A stretch of 64,000 bases of DNA from Taxawa tesnikishii (nom. ined.). Lineage: Eukaryota > Ascomycota > Dothideomycetes > Dothideales. A program made the position numbers and the translations under genes. Positions 24,992-38,637 of this stretch are shown one piece after another. Position 1 is the first letter of the stretch, and each line of letters opens with the position of its first letter. The DNA lies in assembly GCA_030247885.1 (NCBI GenBank), contig JAPDRO010000001.1, forward strand, positions 2,108,001 through 2,172,000, written 5' to 3'. The notes below the pieces were generated by a model. It made no database searches. It was not told the origin of the DNA and saw nothing but the letters and a program-made list of their open reading frames with translations.

Positions 24992-26860
24992 TCAAGAGAA
25001 GTCTTCTTGCTCTTCGTCAGCCTCGTCACCAGCTCCGAGATATCGGCGAACAGTTTTGCTTTGTGCGAGCTCCGTTTTCTATGCCAAGGTCGGTTAGCAA
25101 TCGCGGGGATAGAGCGTTTCCCTGCAGATCCCCATGACCGTCGTAGGACCTAAAACAAGCATGACAACTTACCAAGTCCTCGAAATGGGAATATACTTTC
25201 TCGAGCAATTCTCCTTCCAGTGATCTGAGGCGCAGCGCCAGCTCACGTGGACGTTCTCTAACCTGTGTCCCTTCCCCATGTGGCACCTCCTTCACCTGCT
25301 CGTCCGAATCGTACAACAGCTCAAGTTGGCTAGCAACACGGTCCTGCAATATGCTCACAGCACGGAGGTGGAAAATCTCCCACATCTCATCATGCTGCAG
25401 CAACTCTTTAAAGCCTTGAATGTCTGGCAGCCGCTGGTCTTTCCAAAGCATAACAAGCTCCTGGTCTCCTTCAAGGGTCCTCTGAACCTTGAACTCCAAA
25501 CCGTCTTCTTCATTAACGCAGATCAACCAGACATAGTCGCCTTCCCAGTTGACCTGATTCGTGTCTAGAGCCTCGAAGATTTTGAACCCCGGAGCGGATT
25601 TGGCGACAATAGCCTTTGCACGTGCTAGAGGGTCGTCGTCCGGTATGGAAAGGTCCAAGAACAGCTCCTTGGCGGAATGCATGCCGTCTTCGATGAACCC
25701 GTAAGAAAAGACCATTTCGCAGGCACCTTTGTTATCGCCGTAGGTGATCGTGATCTCGTCCTCAGATTTCACGTCTTTTCCATCACGCAGAAGTAAAAGG
25801 GCGTTGCCATCACCGTCAACCTCGTACAGAGCCATGGTAGCCTCGCCGCTGGCATGATTTGCCATGTCAATACACGGCGCCATACAGTCGCCAATCCCTG
25901 GAAATTCCAAAGCGCGAGAGCGGTACATTGCATCGACCTGAAGCCAGTCATCAAAGCTGATGAGGCCATCGATCTCATCCCACCAGCTCTCTGCGCACCA
26001 CGCAATGCTGGAGGTCAATGACCGTAGGTTGTCGTACTCACGGTACAATGATTTTAGTTTTGCCGCGACAGCATCTGCCAGAGTGGTGCCGACTAGAAGC
26101 TCGCGCTCAGCTTCCGTCCAAAAAGTGGGCAGCAGCTCCATTGGGAGGAACTTGGCATATTCTGTGAAAGGGCTCGTTACACCTCGTTTTTCAGACATGG
26201 ATGGACAAGCGATGGAAGATTGCATCAGAAGGAAAAACAGGATTGCTCCGCGAGAAGTCTGACCACCGGTCAGTCACAGTATGATAAAGGGACCTCTCAG
26301 ACCATCAACTATGAATGAAGAATAACGACAACGAGATGGATGAGAATGCCAACTGAACGAGCTGCCAGGTTAAGAAGCACCAACGGCCTCTCGTGTGATG
26401 GAAGACTCGTGAGAGGAGTGTATAGCAATGCAACGTGGAGTAAATACTATGCCACAAGGGGAATGCGAGTTCTCTATGAATTGCCGTGTGGTGTTAGGGT
26501 GTATTTAAATGAACACGTTGAGCAAGCAGATGGGAAGCCATGCCGAGATAAGACGGCAGCATCACCTACCCTTCCGAACTCGCCAAGCGCTTCAAGGACG
26601 TCACGAAAGTCTTTGTCTGTTTTGGCGTGCTCCTGCACTCTCTCCAGGGAAAGAATGAGATCCCGGGGCACTGTCATGAGAGGGACAGCTTCACCATCGT
26701 TCAGTGATTGCTGAGCAACGACAGTAGATCCTCGGTCTTCATGTCCGTTCTGTGGTCCAACCCTAACACCGTTGAAAACGACGTTGTTTAGAGAGGCCCA
26801 TGGCTTCAAGGTGGTGATGGGTAGCGAGAGCCAGCCCTCTGTCTTGCCCTCTCTAATCAT
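24992..26860 (-). CDS. SET-domain lysine methyltransferase (RuBisCO-LSMT/Rkm-like)
   Basis: Exons in reading order: 26860-26570, 26258-25173, 25078-24992; 487 residues, frame intact. It is the split-SET class that methylates lysines of non-histone proteins such as ribosomal proteins or elongation factors in yeast. Seen: DRGSTVVA and LILSLERV near the N-terminus; an inserted helical segment; the post-insert SET core FPGIGDCMAPCIDMANH; and the SAM-pocket motif ITITYGDNKGACE. A RuBisCO-LSMT substrate-binding-like helical half follows. The first intron is 311 nt, long for this window, but EFGR-TSRGAILFFLL is continuous across it. The last exon is acidic (GDEADEEQED). The ATG at 26860 directly follows ctgcag, so an upstream leader exon is possible. 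Confidence 0.88.
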
Positions 26861-27397
26861 CTGCAGCTGCTGCGGCGGTATGGTCTGTCTGTCTCAAGGC
26901 GGTCAGCAGCGTGACGTGCAGACGGCAAACCAAGACGTGTCGTCTGGCGAGTTTCGGTTGTGTTGTTGTCTGGGCAATCAAAACGAAGCACGCGAGGTTT
27001 TGTGGCTCGAGCACGTCCCGCTCCGCTGCACTTGGCTGAATCCAGCTAGATCGTCCAAACAGTATCAATAACAACAACATCTCACAGAGTGGTCAAGTAC
27101 AGTACATCTCTACAGCACTCCACTACTTCTCCTCCAATCCATTGCACACAAAACATCCTTACGCACTCTTCGCATTGGAGAGGAGACTCGGAACGTCAGC
27201 AAGGGGTAGTCATCTTTCCTGCATACCGCATCATCCAGCGTCACGCTTCTCGCCATCGACAACGCTGCCATCATCTGCGTCGCAATCAGCATCTTGACTA
27301 CTGTTTGGTCTTCTTTGCTTGTACATTACTGGTCGCGCACTCCCGGACAAGCAATACCCATTGAGAGGTTTATCGCGCTGCCGCCCAGTGATCGAGA
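26861..27397. other. Divergent promoter region, SET gene (-) and CDC14 (+)
   Basis: No gene seen; the frames here have no recognisable features. Confidence 0.5.
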
Positions 27398-29550
27398 ATG
27401 CCGCACCATCAAAAGCCATCCGGCGCAGAGACGCTGCCTGCAACGACTAGTTATGGGCAGGTGATCGAGTACATACAAGGTTCGTGATACCCCGATCTCC
27501 TATCTGACGCAAGCCCCTAGCGTCGCAGTGTATTCCCTTTGGACCACGTTGCTCACCCATCTACAGACCGTCTCTACCTCGCATCGTACACGCACCCACC
27601 GAATGAGCACACTCCGTTCCCGTATCCTCCAAAGCCGACAAGGTCACCACACAAGCGGTCTGCGAGATCGCAACAAGGACCTACGCCAGCCTCTGCAACA
27701 CCGTCCCTGCCTCCCGTGTACTTCTCCATTGACAAGCATTTGCTATACAACGCTTTCCATGCCGACTTCGGTCCGTTGCACATTGGTCACCTGTATCGGT
27801 TTGCGGTTCTGTTGCACGACGTGTTAGGAGACCCGGACAATGAGAACAGGGCAGTAGTTTTCTGGAGCAATGCGGATTCAAGGAGTACGTTGCGGGCGAA
27901 GCAGTCGTTCAAGACGAGATTCGCTAACCTTGATGCACAGGTCGGGCAAACTGCGCATGTCTCCTGGCCTGTTACATGGTCTTGATACAGAACTGGCCAC
28001 CTCATTTGGCTCTTGCGCCAGTTGCACAAATGGACCCACCGTGTATGCCGTTCCGCGACGCTGGTTACAGTCAAGCAGACTACGGTCTTACCATTCAGGA
28101 TGTCGTCTACGGCGTATGGAAGGCGAAAGAAGAGGACATGATTGCGCTCAAGGACTTCAGCCTGGAGGAGTAAGCTCGCGCCGAATTCTCCTGAATCGAC
28201 GTTCACTAACCATACATTCCAGGTATGAGAGATATGAGCGGGTGGACATGGGTGACTTCAACTGGATCACACCGTCTTTCGTCGCATTCGCCTCTCCTCA
28301 ACATCAACCCACATACCCGATCGCCCCCAGCGATCCACTCTACGCCTCGCTTCCTCGTTCCATCTCCGCAGTAAAGGCGAACAGAGAACTTCCACAACCG
28401 TTCAGGAACGTTCTGTCGCATTTTACGGAGCGGGGTGTAGGGCTCGTTGTTCGTCTAAACTCCGAACTCTACTCGCCGTCGTATTTCACAGCGCTTGGAA
28501 TCAAGCATCTGGACATGATCTTCGACGATGGCACCTGCCCGCCACTCAGCCTGGTTCGGAAATTCATCAATCTTGCTCATGAGATGATCACTGTTAAGCG
28601 GAAAGGAATTGCCGTTCACTGCAAAGCTGGACTTGGCCGCACCGGGTGCTTAATAGGCGCCTACCTGATCTACAGGTACGGTTTCACAGCCAACGAAATG
28701 ATTGCATTCATGCGCTTCATGAGACCTGGCATGGTCGTCGGACCCCAACAACACTGGCTACACCTCAATCAAGGCACGTTCCGCGAGTGGTGGTTCGAGG
28801 ACACTATGAGGGAGAAGATAGTGGCATCTATGGTGCCTTGTACACCCACAAAGTCGGCAACCAGGCACCGGCTTGCGAGCAATGGTCAGACTTTCACTCC
28901 GCCAAACGGTCGCAGCACGCCTCGCGCTGCCCTTGGTGAGATCACAAACAATGACCAGCATCAGGTAGCGGCGTATGCGAACAGCATCGGGGTACAAGAT
29001 GAGAATCTCCCGCGCCGACGCCAGGCCAGCCCCGGAAGACAAGCAAGGCCTATGGCATGAGTGGCTCACGCAAGAAGTTTGCCGGTGTTCAGGAGAACGA
29101 GCCATTCGAGATCCGGCCAGATACCGAGATCGTCAGTATGCAACGGACCACGCTCGGCGAGAGCGAGAGCGAGGAAGAGGTTGCACTGCGCATGTTGAGC
29201 AGCCGAAAAGCCAGCCAATCGCCCATCAGCCGCAGTGGCAAGCGTCGCGCTGTTAGCTGCACCACCACAACCACTACCATGACGAAGTGGGACGTGGATG
29301 ACGGCAGCGATGTCGAGAACCGCATTCTGGACGATGCTGCGGGAGTCAAGGAAGAGGGTTCTCCCGTCAAGGAACGGAGACCCAAGACGCCCAGCTCGAA
29401 AGTGGGAGTGGCATCGGTAGCCTCAGCCAGGCGAAGAGGAACAGCCCGCTGCGCCGCAGCACTGAGGGCAAGACGAGCGTGCGCAAGACGAGTGGCCGTG
29501 TGGGCAGCGTAGGCGCTGCTGCCTCTGCCACCAGGAGTAGGCCGTCATAG
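27398..29550 (+). CDS. CDC14: Dual-specificity protein phosphatase Cdc14 (mitotic exit), two frame breaks
   Basis: Reverses Cdk phosphorylation at mitotic exit and cytokinesis. Exons 27398-27479, 27567-27884, 27941-28169, 28223-29550. The N-terminal A-domain includes VYFSIDKHLLYNAF and the segment DPPCMPFRDAGYSQADY. The catalytic B-domain contains the PTP loop HCKAGLGRTG (Cys nucleophile, Arg) at about 28617-28646, preceded by the general-acid region FDDGTCPP and followed by MRPGMVVGPQQHWL. The tail is basic and Ser-rich, with SPVKERRPKTP-like sites. Frame breaks: CCCC 29031-29034 and GGG 29404-29406. With two bases added the product has 652 residues and ends ATRSRPS. The donor of exon 2 lies within aggAGTACGT, so Ser comes from a split codon. 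Confidence 0.95.
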
Positions 29551-31300
29551 TGTGCGATCTCTTGATGTTTTTGCATCATCCTGGTGTTTGCTTTTGGGCA
29601 GCATTTCGTGTCGGCGCTGATACCTCACGTCAACGATCTTGGGTTTTGTTCTGGAGTTTGGTAACGGGGGACGGCGTTCTTCGATGGTGCATTCGGGGGC
29701 AGGTGGTTGGGGTCCGGGACCATTCTCGTATCTCTCTTGCTTCTGTTTGGTTGCCATTCCTGCTGCGATGCCTTGCTTGTACTGCTACTGCTCCGGCTGG
29801 CTGTTTCCTGCATCGAGATGCTGTGCGCGCATGCATGGGCTTGGACGTATATACCATGTCTTTTGGTTGGTCAAAGTGGTGCTACTTGATAACCGCCTTT
29901 CCACCCTGAAGGCACAATCTTGCATGGTTAAACGAAAACCCTTGATTCTGGACATGATCGTCCTGAGCAACATGTACTTCAACACGACTCTTTGCAGCCA
30001 AGAGCCAAGCGTCAATGTTGACTTTCCATACTATCCTATTCCACTGATACCCAGAAGCATAGCGATCGTTGTGCTTTACCCAGAATTGACTCAGGCATTC
30101 AGTTCAGCCTCACTGAACTCTTCACTTCCGACCGACGATTGAAACAGGTTAGCACATGGGTGTCAAAGGCATATCCTACCTCAGATGGTGCTTCGACTGG
30201 TTTTGTGCAGACCTTGAGGTCTCCCGTGATGGTCATCCTCGCATGGAACCAAGTCGTACTTCGCTATCGTTTCCTCTCCATCCAAACTAAGCAGATGGTG
30301 CACAAATACCCCGCTTAACATTCCATCGTCAAGCCGGTAATCTTTCCCTCCGATTCCCACCGCATTGGGCTTCCTAGTGGCGATAGGTGCCCCTGCGCTC
30401 CCGTCCTTGCGACCTGGTTTAATGAGAGGCTCTGGACGGATGAGTCTGGTCCTTCCTAAGATAGGGAAGGGTAGACGAGGGGTTACCTGCTTATGGTGAT
30501 AACTCGCTGGATCGGAAGGAACCAGGCGGATATCGACAGCTTAACCAGCGTCATGACCACGAGAGATGAGAAGCAACCAGGTGAGACGGGGTGGTTTTAC
30601 GAGGATGCCCGAGTTTTCTGCAAACACCGAGGGTGTTGTTGTAGACCCAACGACGGGATCAGGCAACAGATGCTGTGCTGTGCTAGTCGGGCAGGCACAC
30701 ATAGGCTGCAAGTAGCGCTTGCCTGCGCTAGTCTGCCTAGGCAAGGCGAGACTGCCCTCAAGGGTATTTCTACCTCTCTACGCACCTCCACTTTCCTCTC
30801 CGAACCGGCAGTGTCAATTGACAAACACTCTTCTGGTCCTTCCCCTCGCTGAACAGTGAAATTGACCGTGTCGTGGTCGTGTCCCTGTCCCTGTGAAATC
30901 GTAGCCGTGTGCTGTGTTTGCTTTGCTGTGACGCAGGGCTCGCTGTGACTGGCTCGGCTCTTCCCGCAAAGCTTTCTGAGAGGCTGGTCGAACGCGAGCT
31001 TTCAGTCCTCGCTTTCCACTTCCGAACTGAAGCAACAACACAACCTTTCCCTTCCTTTCATTGTTCCTTCCCCAAGCATCGCAATTTCAATACCTGCGAC
31101 TTGTGCTTTCCCTTCTGCATTGCGCACGCTCTCGGCGCGCAACCTTCTACGTCGCCTCGCCAGCTTAATTCAAACATCTTCAGCGCGTCCCGCACCGCAA
31201 TTGCACACATCTGGCGACTCACTCCTCGACTCTCACCTGGAACCCCACACATCTTTATCCGCCACGATCCACCTGACCAAAAACACTGTCCTCGCCCATC
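29551..31300. other. 1.75-kb gene-free region upstream of NUP145
   Basis: Longest empty stretch in the window. Frames in it look like chance: none shows a domain, a signal peptide or plausible splice partners. The last 250 nt before the NUP145 ATG are C/T-rich, like a fungal leader. No RNA gene recognised. Confidence 0.45.
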
Positions 31301-34300
31301 ATGTCGTTCGGCGGCGGCAGCGGTTTTGGAGGGTTTGGTAGCAACAACAACCAGAACACTGGCTTTGGAGGATTCGGTTCGAACAACAACAACAACAGCA
31401 GCAACAACAACAATGCAGGAGGTAAGCCCAGCGCACACAGTTTCTCGGCAGTCTTGGGGTGGAGTGGATGGCAAATCCTGGGTGCTCCTTGCGCGCATCT
31501 GCTTCAGTGACGAGGGTTGGGGCTAATGCAAGCTTCTTGTTGCATACAGGATTCGGCTCGAGCACAAATACCGGTTTCGGTAGCAACAGCAATCCCGGAG
31601 GTGGCATGTTTGGAAGCAACAACACTGCAGGCACTACTGGTTTCGGCGGTTCCGGTACGTCACAGTGCGCGCACCACGATGACCCCTTCCATCAGGACAA
31701 GCTAGAAGCATCTCGACAATGTGTCTGCTAGGAGGAATCGATCTTGCTGACGTGTCTCTTGCGCAGGTTTCGGATCGAACAACAACGCCTCCCCTTCGGC
31801 GCCAAACCCGCATTTGGTGCCTCTACCACGTCTAGCGGCGGCGGACTCTTCGGCAACAACACCGCAACAACTAGCAACACCGGCTTTGGGGGTTTGGTAG
31901 TACTGCGAATAACAACAACACCACCACCACCACCACTGGCTTCGGCAGTTCGAATAATGCCCCGGGCGGACTGTTCGGTTCAGCACAAAACAAGCCGGCG
32001 TTTGGCTCCAACACGGGCGGGAGCATCTTCGGTGGTGGTGGTGCATCGACTGGATTTGGCTCAAACACTAACACCACCAGCGCTTTTGGCGGCACATCGA
32101 CTGGATTTGGTGCTAGTGCGAACACTCAACAGAACAATGGTACTGGCGCGGTCCCTTTCTCTGCATTTACGGAGAAAGACACCGCGACCAACGCCAACAG
32201 TCATTATCAAAGTATCACATTCCAGCAGCCCTACCAGGGCTTCTCCTTTGAGGAGTTGAGGTTGGCCGACTATAACCAAGGGCGAAGGTTTGGCAACAGT
32301 AATGGACAGGCGGGCGGTTTTGGCACAAGCACCGGATTCGGAGGCTTTGGAGGCACCAACACCCCGGGCGCCACCGCAGGCTTTGGCGGCACAGCCACCA
32401 CCGGCAACAACGTGTTCGGCAGCTCCACTACTCAGTCGCCTTTCGGACAGAACAACCAACAAAGCACCACCGGCGGCTTCGGCAGCGGAGGTGGACTGTT
32501 CGGTGCTCAGAAGCCCGCCGGTTCGCTCTTTGGAAGCACACCGGCGTCTTCTGGTACGACTGGTGGCGCTTTGTTCGGCACGAGCGGGACGACTGGGGGT
32601 TTCGGTAGCGGTGGGTTCGGCTCTGGTGCGAACACTGGCAACACTGGGACGAGCTTGTTCGGAAACAACAATAACAACCAGAACCAGCCGAAGCCTGCTT
32701 TTGGCGGATTTGGCGCAAGCACCACGGGAGCGAGCACAGGCTTCGGATCTGCAACAGGCGGGTTCGGCTCTACCCAGACCTCTACTGGTGGAACCGGATT
32801 GTTTGGAAATGCCGGGACAACAACCACTACCAACAACCCCTTCGGTGGGAACCAGCAGTCTTCTGGCACACCCAACCCCTTCGGTGGGTTTGGCCAGAAC
32901 CAAAATCAAGGCCAGAATCAAACTCAGACTGGTAGCTCCCTCTTTGGTGGCTTCGGCAATCAGCAGAACCAGCAGAACCAGCAGAAGTCGTCGCTGTTTG
33001 GAGGCTCGACAGGCACCGGCACTGGCACCGGCACTGGACTCTTCGGTAGTGCCACCAACAACACTCAGACGACTGGAGGTAGCTTGTTTGGCGGCAACAA
33101 TAACCAGAATCAGCAGAAATTATCCTTGTTTGGCGGCCCCACGGGCACCGGGACCGGCGGTAGTCTCTTTGGCGGTGCCAACAACACTACCAACACCGGC
33201 ACTAGTCTTTTGGTAATACCAACAACAACAACACTAGCACCGGCACTGGCTTGTTTGGCAACCTCAACAACAACAACAACCAACAGCAGCAACAAGGCTC
33301 GAGTCTGTTCGGAGGCTCACTAAACAACAACACCGCTACGGGCAACACTGGCGGTGGCCTCTTCGGCAATCTGGGCAAGCCTCAGGCTACAGGCTTTGGA
33401 ACTTCTCAGAACCAGCAGACCGGCAACAACAGTTTGTTCGGTGGGTCGCAACAGGGTGGACAATCTCTAGGCACTTCGTTCACCGCATCTGTGCTCTCAG
33501 GAAACCCATACGGCAACGACCAGCTCTTCGCCAATCTGACTAGCCCATCTGCACCGGTCGGCCCGCTGGCTACACCGTTATCCGGCGCACAAAAGCCGGC
33601 GAAACGCCCACCAATGCTGCCAACTTTCAAAATCAACCCGAGCAACAGCTTGCGCCTCATCACACCTCAAAAGCGCGGGTACGGATTCTCTTACTCCACC
33701 TATGGAACACCTGGCAGTGCTCAGACTTTCAGTGGGTTGGGAAGCAGCTTGTTATCGTCTGGAGGTGGTCGGTTGGGCCACTCTCTCGGAAAGAGCTTCT
33801 CCACCACCAACCTCCGCCACTCGTTCAATGCAGAGGAAAGCGTGCTGGCTCCGGGAGCCTTCACTCCAAACTACTCGCGCCCTTACTCGAGCAGCAGCAT
33901 TAGGAGGCTGAAGATCGACCGTACTCTGCGTACCGACCTTTTCGGCACCGATGGTGCTACCGAGGGCCCCGCTGCCAAGAAGCGCGTCAGTTTCGACGCG
34001 GTTAATGGCACCAAGGACAAGCAGACGAACGGCGACGCCACTCCCGGACCCAACAATGCATTGGTCAGGACGGAGACGGATGGCCCAGAGCCGAGCTCCG
34101 AGGAGCTGGGTCTTTGCGCGCTCCACGTCCAAACACAAACGGCACCAAGACCAATGGGACCTCTGACGGTCCGGAGATGGAGCAGGTGCGTGGCAGCGAG
34201 CTTGCCATCGTTCCTGAGAACGAAGCAGCTCCTGCTGCAGCCCCTCCCAAGCCTTCAACGAGTAGATCACAGAAAGACCAGCAACTTGGCGAGTACTGGA

Positions 34301-37300
34301 TGATTCCATCCCTGCAAGAGCTGCGCAAGATGTCTAGAGACCAACTGAAGAAGGTTTCCAAGTTTACCGTTGGACGTATGGGTGCTGGAAAGATCGAGTT
34401 CAGTGAAGTGGACCTCACTACTGTGCCATTGGAGGAAATCATGGACGGCCTTGTCAAGCTCAAGGTCCGATCTGCCACCGTCTACGAGGACACCGCCTCA
34501 ACGCCACCGATGGGCAAAGGTCTCAACGTTCCATCCATTATCACACTCGAAAACTCCTGGCCGCGTGCTGCTGCTGGTCGTCTTCCCGTCCATGAACGCA
34601 AAGGCATGCGTTACGAAAAGCACATCCAGCGTCTGAAGGAAGTCGAGGGTGCTGAGTTCGTCGACTACATCCCAGAGACTGGCGAGTGGAAGTTCCGTGT
34701 GGAGCACTTCACAACGTATGGACTGGATGATGGCGACGATGACGACGAGTATGATGACACTCAACCTGAGAACGAGACAAGCATGTTGAGCCCCCACCAG
34801 ATTCTCCCACGCCGCAGAAGCAGACCCCTACCGTGAATTCTCTCGAAATGACTCAAACTTCTCAAGGCGATGAATCCATGTTGAGCCCGGAAGACTCTAA
34901 CCCAGACGACACTTTTGACTTCAAAAAGGGCCCACGCAAGAGCTTGCCCGGCGGGTTTGGTGACCAGTCCGCCTACGAAGACATGGATATGGAAGACCAG
35001 ACGGACATGGATGGGGAGTACGAAGCAAGCGAACACGACGCTAGCGATCTTGACGCCACTCGAACTTCGAACTTGGAGGACCCTTTCGGGCCAGCGCCTG
35101 TCGGCGATAGTGCGACGGATGCTTCTGAACACGACATGCAGAGCGACGAAGAACAGGACGTTACCAGGTCTTCTCCCAAGGCCAAGGCTATGGCTGACGT
35201 GGTGAATGTCGGCTCCACCTTTGGCGCGTCCATGTTTCCTCGCTCTATCCTCAAAGCTTCTACAGCATTTGGAACTCCAGCTAAAGAGAAGGCCGACTTT
35301 AGTGGCGATTGGGCAGAAACCCTTCAGCGCACGGTTAGTCCCAGGAAGCAGGACCGTCAGACTCTTCGTGATCGCCAAGCCAGCGCTATGGTTGAACAAG
35401 AAGCCACTCAAACCAATGCTGCTTTTCAAGGCTCCCTGGCGGGCAAGGCGTTCTCGACGACAATGGATATTATGAATTCGCTGTGGGGCCAACCACCAAA
35501 GACCGGAACGAAGAACACTGCTGGAGGAAAGGGCTTTGAGGTTTGACTTCCTTCTCCCGCGTTGACTCCATAATTGCGCTTTTCATGTTTGCATGAGTCA
35601 GGCGGACGTCCGGCTCTACGCATGTACGCACAATGTGCAAGGCAGGGCCAGACGTTGCGCCCACTCGTGTAAATAGTAACCGTAGAGAACAAATAGCTGA
35701 AATGTACTGTGTGCTTTTAGTGGCCTTACGCTAAGCGACCCAAAACTGACGACGGTTTCGACAATCTGAATGACGCCGACAAAGCCTTCCATCTCTCCTC
35801 CAAGCCGAGCTGGACGACCGACAACACAGTTGTGTATACCATCGCGGGAAACGCGCCGACCATGCAAGAAGGCAGCATGACCAACTCAAGGGAACCGCTT
35901 GTCTTTGAGAGCAAAGATGTTAGATTTGCAAAGTTCAACACGGCGGAGGATGTGAGTTTCACAAGTACGTCACTTTGTTCCTTCTTGTTGATTTCAACAG
36001 GTCCACTCTCAAACGCTGCAAGTGCAGAGTTCCCACACTGCTATCGCTATGGATGAGCACCGCCCATTCGCTCAAGCGCCTTCAGACCTTACGTTTGCTG
36101 AGCTCGCCGCAAACGCCGAGCAGAACACGGCACAATCTCGCTACGAGCGGCAGGTCTGGCAACTTGCCTCTATATTGTTCGATTCTCTGGACGAATCCTG
36201 CAGAGAATACACTCAAGGCATTCCATCAGACCAAGTGGCAGCCTTCGAACACCGCATCCGCCGCGATGCACTGTCAGCGTTTTGGGCTGAGCTTGTTCAT
36301 GACAGTTCGACTGCGCATGCCAAGAATGCGAGAACGGCCGAAGAGGAGGCACTTGCGCATCTTTCTGGTAACAACATCGAAGAAGCTTGTGCAGCGCTCG
36401 TCAATGGACGTGATTTCCGCTTGGCCACCATGATCGCGCAGATGCCGGGCGATCCCAAGACGGCGTACATGGTGAAGCAGCAGATTGAAAGCTGGCGCTC
36501 CCAAAACGTCCTTTCAGAGATACCCGAACCTCTACGCGCGCTCTACGAGCTTGTTGCTGGCAATTGCTGCGTCAGTGAAGGGAAGTCTGGTGCGTCCGAA
36601 GATAGAGCTCCCACCTTCGGTATCTCCTCTCACTTTGGACTTGACTGGCGCCGTTCGTTCGCCTTGCGGCTCTGGTTCGGCACTCAAGCCACCGATAACC
36701 TAGAGGCAGCGGTCAATGCATACAGTGACGACCTCGCTTCTGGAAAGGAGAGTGTCCGCCCAATGCCTCCTTTCACTAAGGACAGCTCTGCTCCCCAGTG
36801 GGACGATGCAAATTGGGACAAGAGGGAAGACGTTATGATGGGACTACTACGGTTGTACGCGTCTGACGACATCGAGGTCACCGAAACCCTTGCTCCCGCA
36901 GCTGTCTCGGGCAACCCACTCAACAGCCGTTTGGCGTGGCAGCTCGTTACTGTCCTGCTCGCAAAGGGCATACTCTCCTCCGAGTCCATGCCAGCCGGTT
37001 CGCTGGACGCTCTTACCCAGAGCTTTGCCTCGCAGCTCGAGACGGCTGGCTTTACTCTACCAGCAATGCGAACTCTGCTCCATCTTTCACAAGCCGCAAC
37101 CCGGGAAGGATACATTCGTGACTTGCTGTACCGTCGCGCAGGCGATTTCACTTCCTCAACGTCTTCCGAGCCTACCGACATGGCGACGCACATCATTGAG
37201 CAACTCAAAGTCCCCTCTGCCTGGATCTGGCGGGCCAGCGCACTCTACGCGCACTCAGTCCTCCAGGATGACAGTCTCCAGGTCACGTACCTCCTGCGTG

Positions 37301-37871
37301 CGGGCGACCGCCAGGAGGCTCACGACGTGCTCTGTCGGGTCGTGGGACCACGCGCCGTCATCGAGCGTGATCACGACCCGCTGCGCGAGCTGCTCGGCGA
37401 GTTTATGGAGGGCATCTCGGCCAGGGGCGTCAAAACCGCCTTTAGTAAAGGCGGCAACCAGGACATTCGTGGCTGGCAAACCGGTGGGGAGGTCTACCAT
37501 GATTACATTCATCTGCTGGACTTGGAAGGCAGGGATGAGGGACAGCAGAGAGATGACAAGGTGGCCGTACTGAGAAGGCTGACGAGGAGCCTGCCGGAGG
37601 TGCTGAAGGGTAGAAAGGGTAAGGTGGCACTAGAGGAGAGAGTTGCCGTAGGTGAAATGGCAGGCTTGGTCAGGGCAGAAGTGGAGAGGTTGAGTCGGGA
37701 GGAGAAGGTGAGTCCCCTGATTGCAGTGTCCGTCGTGTTCACTATACTAACAGTCACTGTCAGATCATCGATGCGAGCAGGGTGGATCGGTTGCCTGTCG
37801 CGGATGACACGTTTGTCAGGCAGGGTGTTGATATGAGTGGCGCTTACTATCGCGCTATCGCTGCTCAATGA
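31301..37871 (+). CDS. NUP145: Nup98-Nup96 nucleoporin precursor (Nup145/SonB type), five frame breaks
   Basis: One precursor expected to be self-cleaved into FG-nucleoporin Nup98 and scaffold Nup96 of the Y complex. Exons 31301-31421, 31550-31654, 31767-35540, 35721-35951, 36001-37707, 37764-37871. The Nup98 part has dense FG/GLFG repeats, a Gle2-binding (GLEBS) segment around 32200-32290 (YQGFSFEELRLADYNQGRR), and the autoproteolytic domain (YWMIPSLQELRKMSRDQLKK) ending in HF|TTYGL; the scissile bond falls at 34710/34711. An acidic linker leads to WPYAKRP and the helical Nup96 domain, which ends AYYRAIAAQ. Frame breaks: CCCC 31791-31794, TTT 31893-31895, TTTT 33208-33211, TTT 34113-34115, CCCCC 34791-34795. 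Five added bases give 2,016 residues, near the usual size. The 180-nt intron at 35541 has a weak gtttga donor. Confidence 0.94.
34705..34713 (+). other. Predicted Nup98 autoproteolysis site HF|T
   Basis: Codons cac ttc aca encode His-Phe-Thr in the context EHFTTYGLDD. The Nup98 S59 domain is known to cleave itself between Phe and Ser/Thr here, releasing Nup98 and Nup96. Predicted from motif; Thr replaces the more usual Ser. Confidence 0.75.
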
Positions 37872-38571
37872 ACAGAGTGGAAGGAGAAGAGCAAAGCGCA
37901 GGATGGAGAGTTGTATAACATTGGGACTTCAGTTAGGTAAGGGTCGAGGCGTGCTTGATGCCTTCCGAACAGGAGGTTCAACCATTCGCCGGATTCGAGC
38001 GTTCGGCATTAGCAGCTTTGTACTACCAGTCATCGTGTGCTTGTTCAGCACGAACAGAATTGTCTCTCGGGTAGCTTTACATGACCGCGTGTTGCGTTTC
38101 ACACTAGTCCATTCCGTTACTTCCTCTCAATGAACCTGGCAAGTACTCCGGGCTGTACACACAGTTGCGATGACGATGCAGGGACCTGCGCGAAGACTAC
38201 ATTTAGCTCGCGCTTTTGTGCTCAAAGTAATGTCCTCACGAAGGTAGAGAGACACACGTTGCCATGTCATATGTCGCCATCAGCCGGGTAAGTAGAGGGT
38301 CTACCACCGTCCATTCTGCAAACCGACTGAACTCTCTTCAGCGGGCAGCAGTCTCACGCGTCCCGTCTCTGTTCTGTAGAGCAGTCAATCAGTCCAGCAC
38401 GTAAGTAAACTACCTCCATCTCCCGGAGTCTGCGTGTGACGTCAGGGCTGATTGCCTTTGTGCAGTCCACTCTACTCGAAGACACATCTGCACGCCCGTC
38501 CAACGATAGGTAGTCTCCCCATCCGCACGTATTCTCGGCGGACCAGCAACCCCGAACCACACACCGCAAGC
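37872..38571. other. Intergenic between NUP145 and GFA gene
   Basis: No gene seen. Confidence 0.5.
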
Positions 38572-38637
38572 ATGCCCACAACAAAAGGCCACTGCCTCTG
38601 CGGAGAAGTCCAGGTATATAATCGTCGACCAACGTCG

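Noticed and set aside
32061-32921. 286-codon minus-strand frame opposite the NUP145 repeats
   Set aside because: Low-complexity antisense of FG repeats; composition follows the sense codons.
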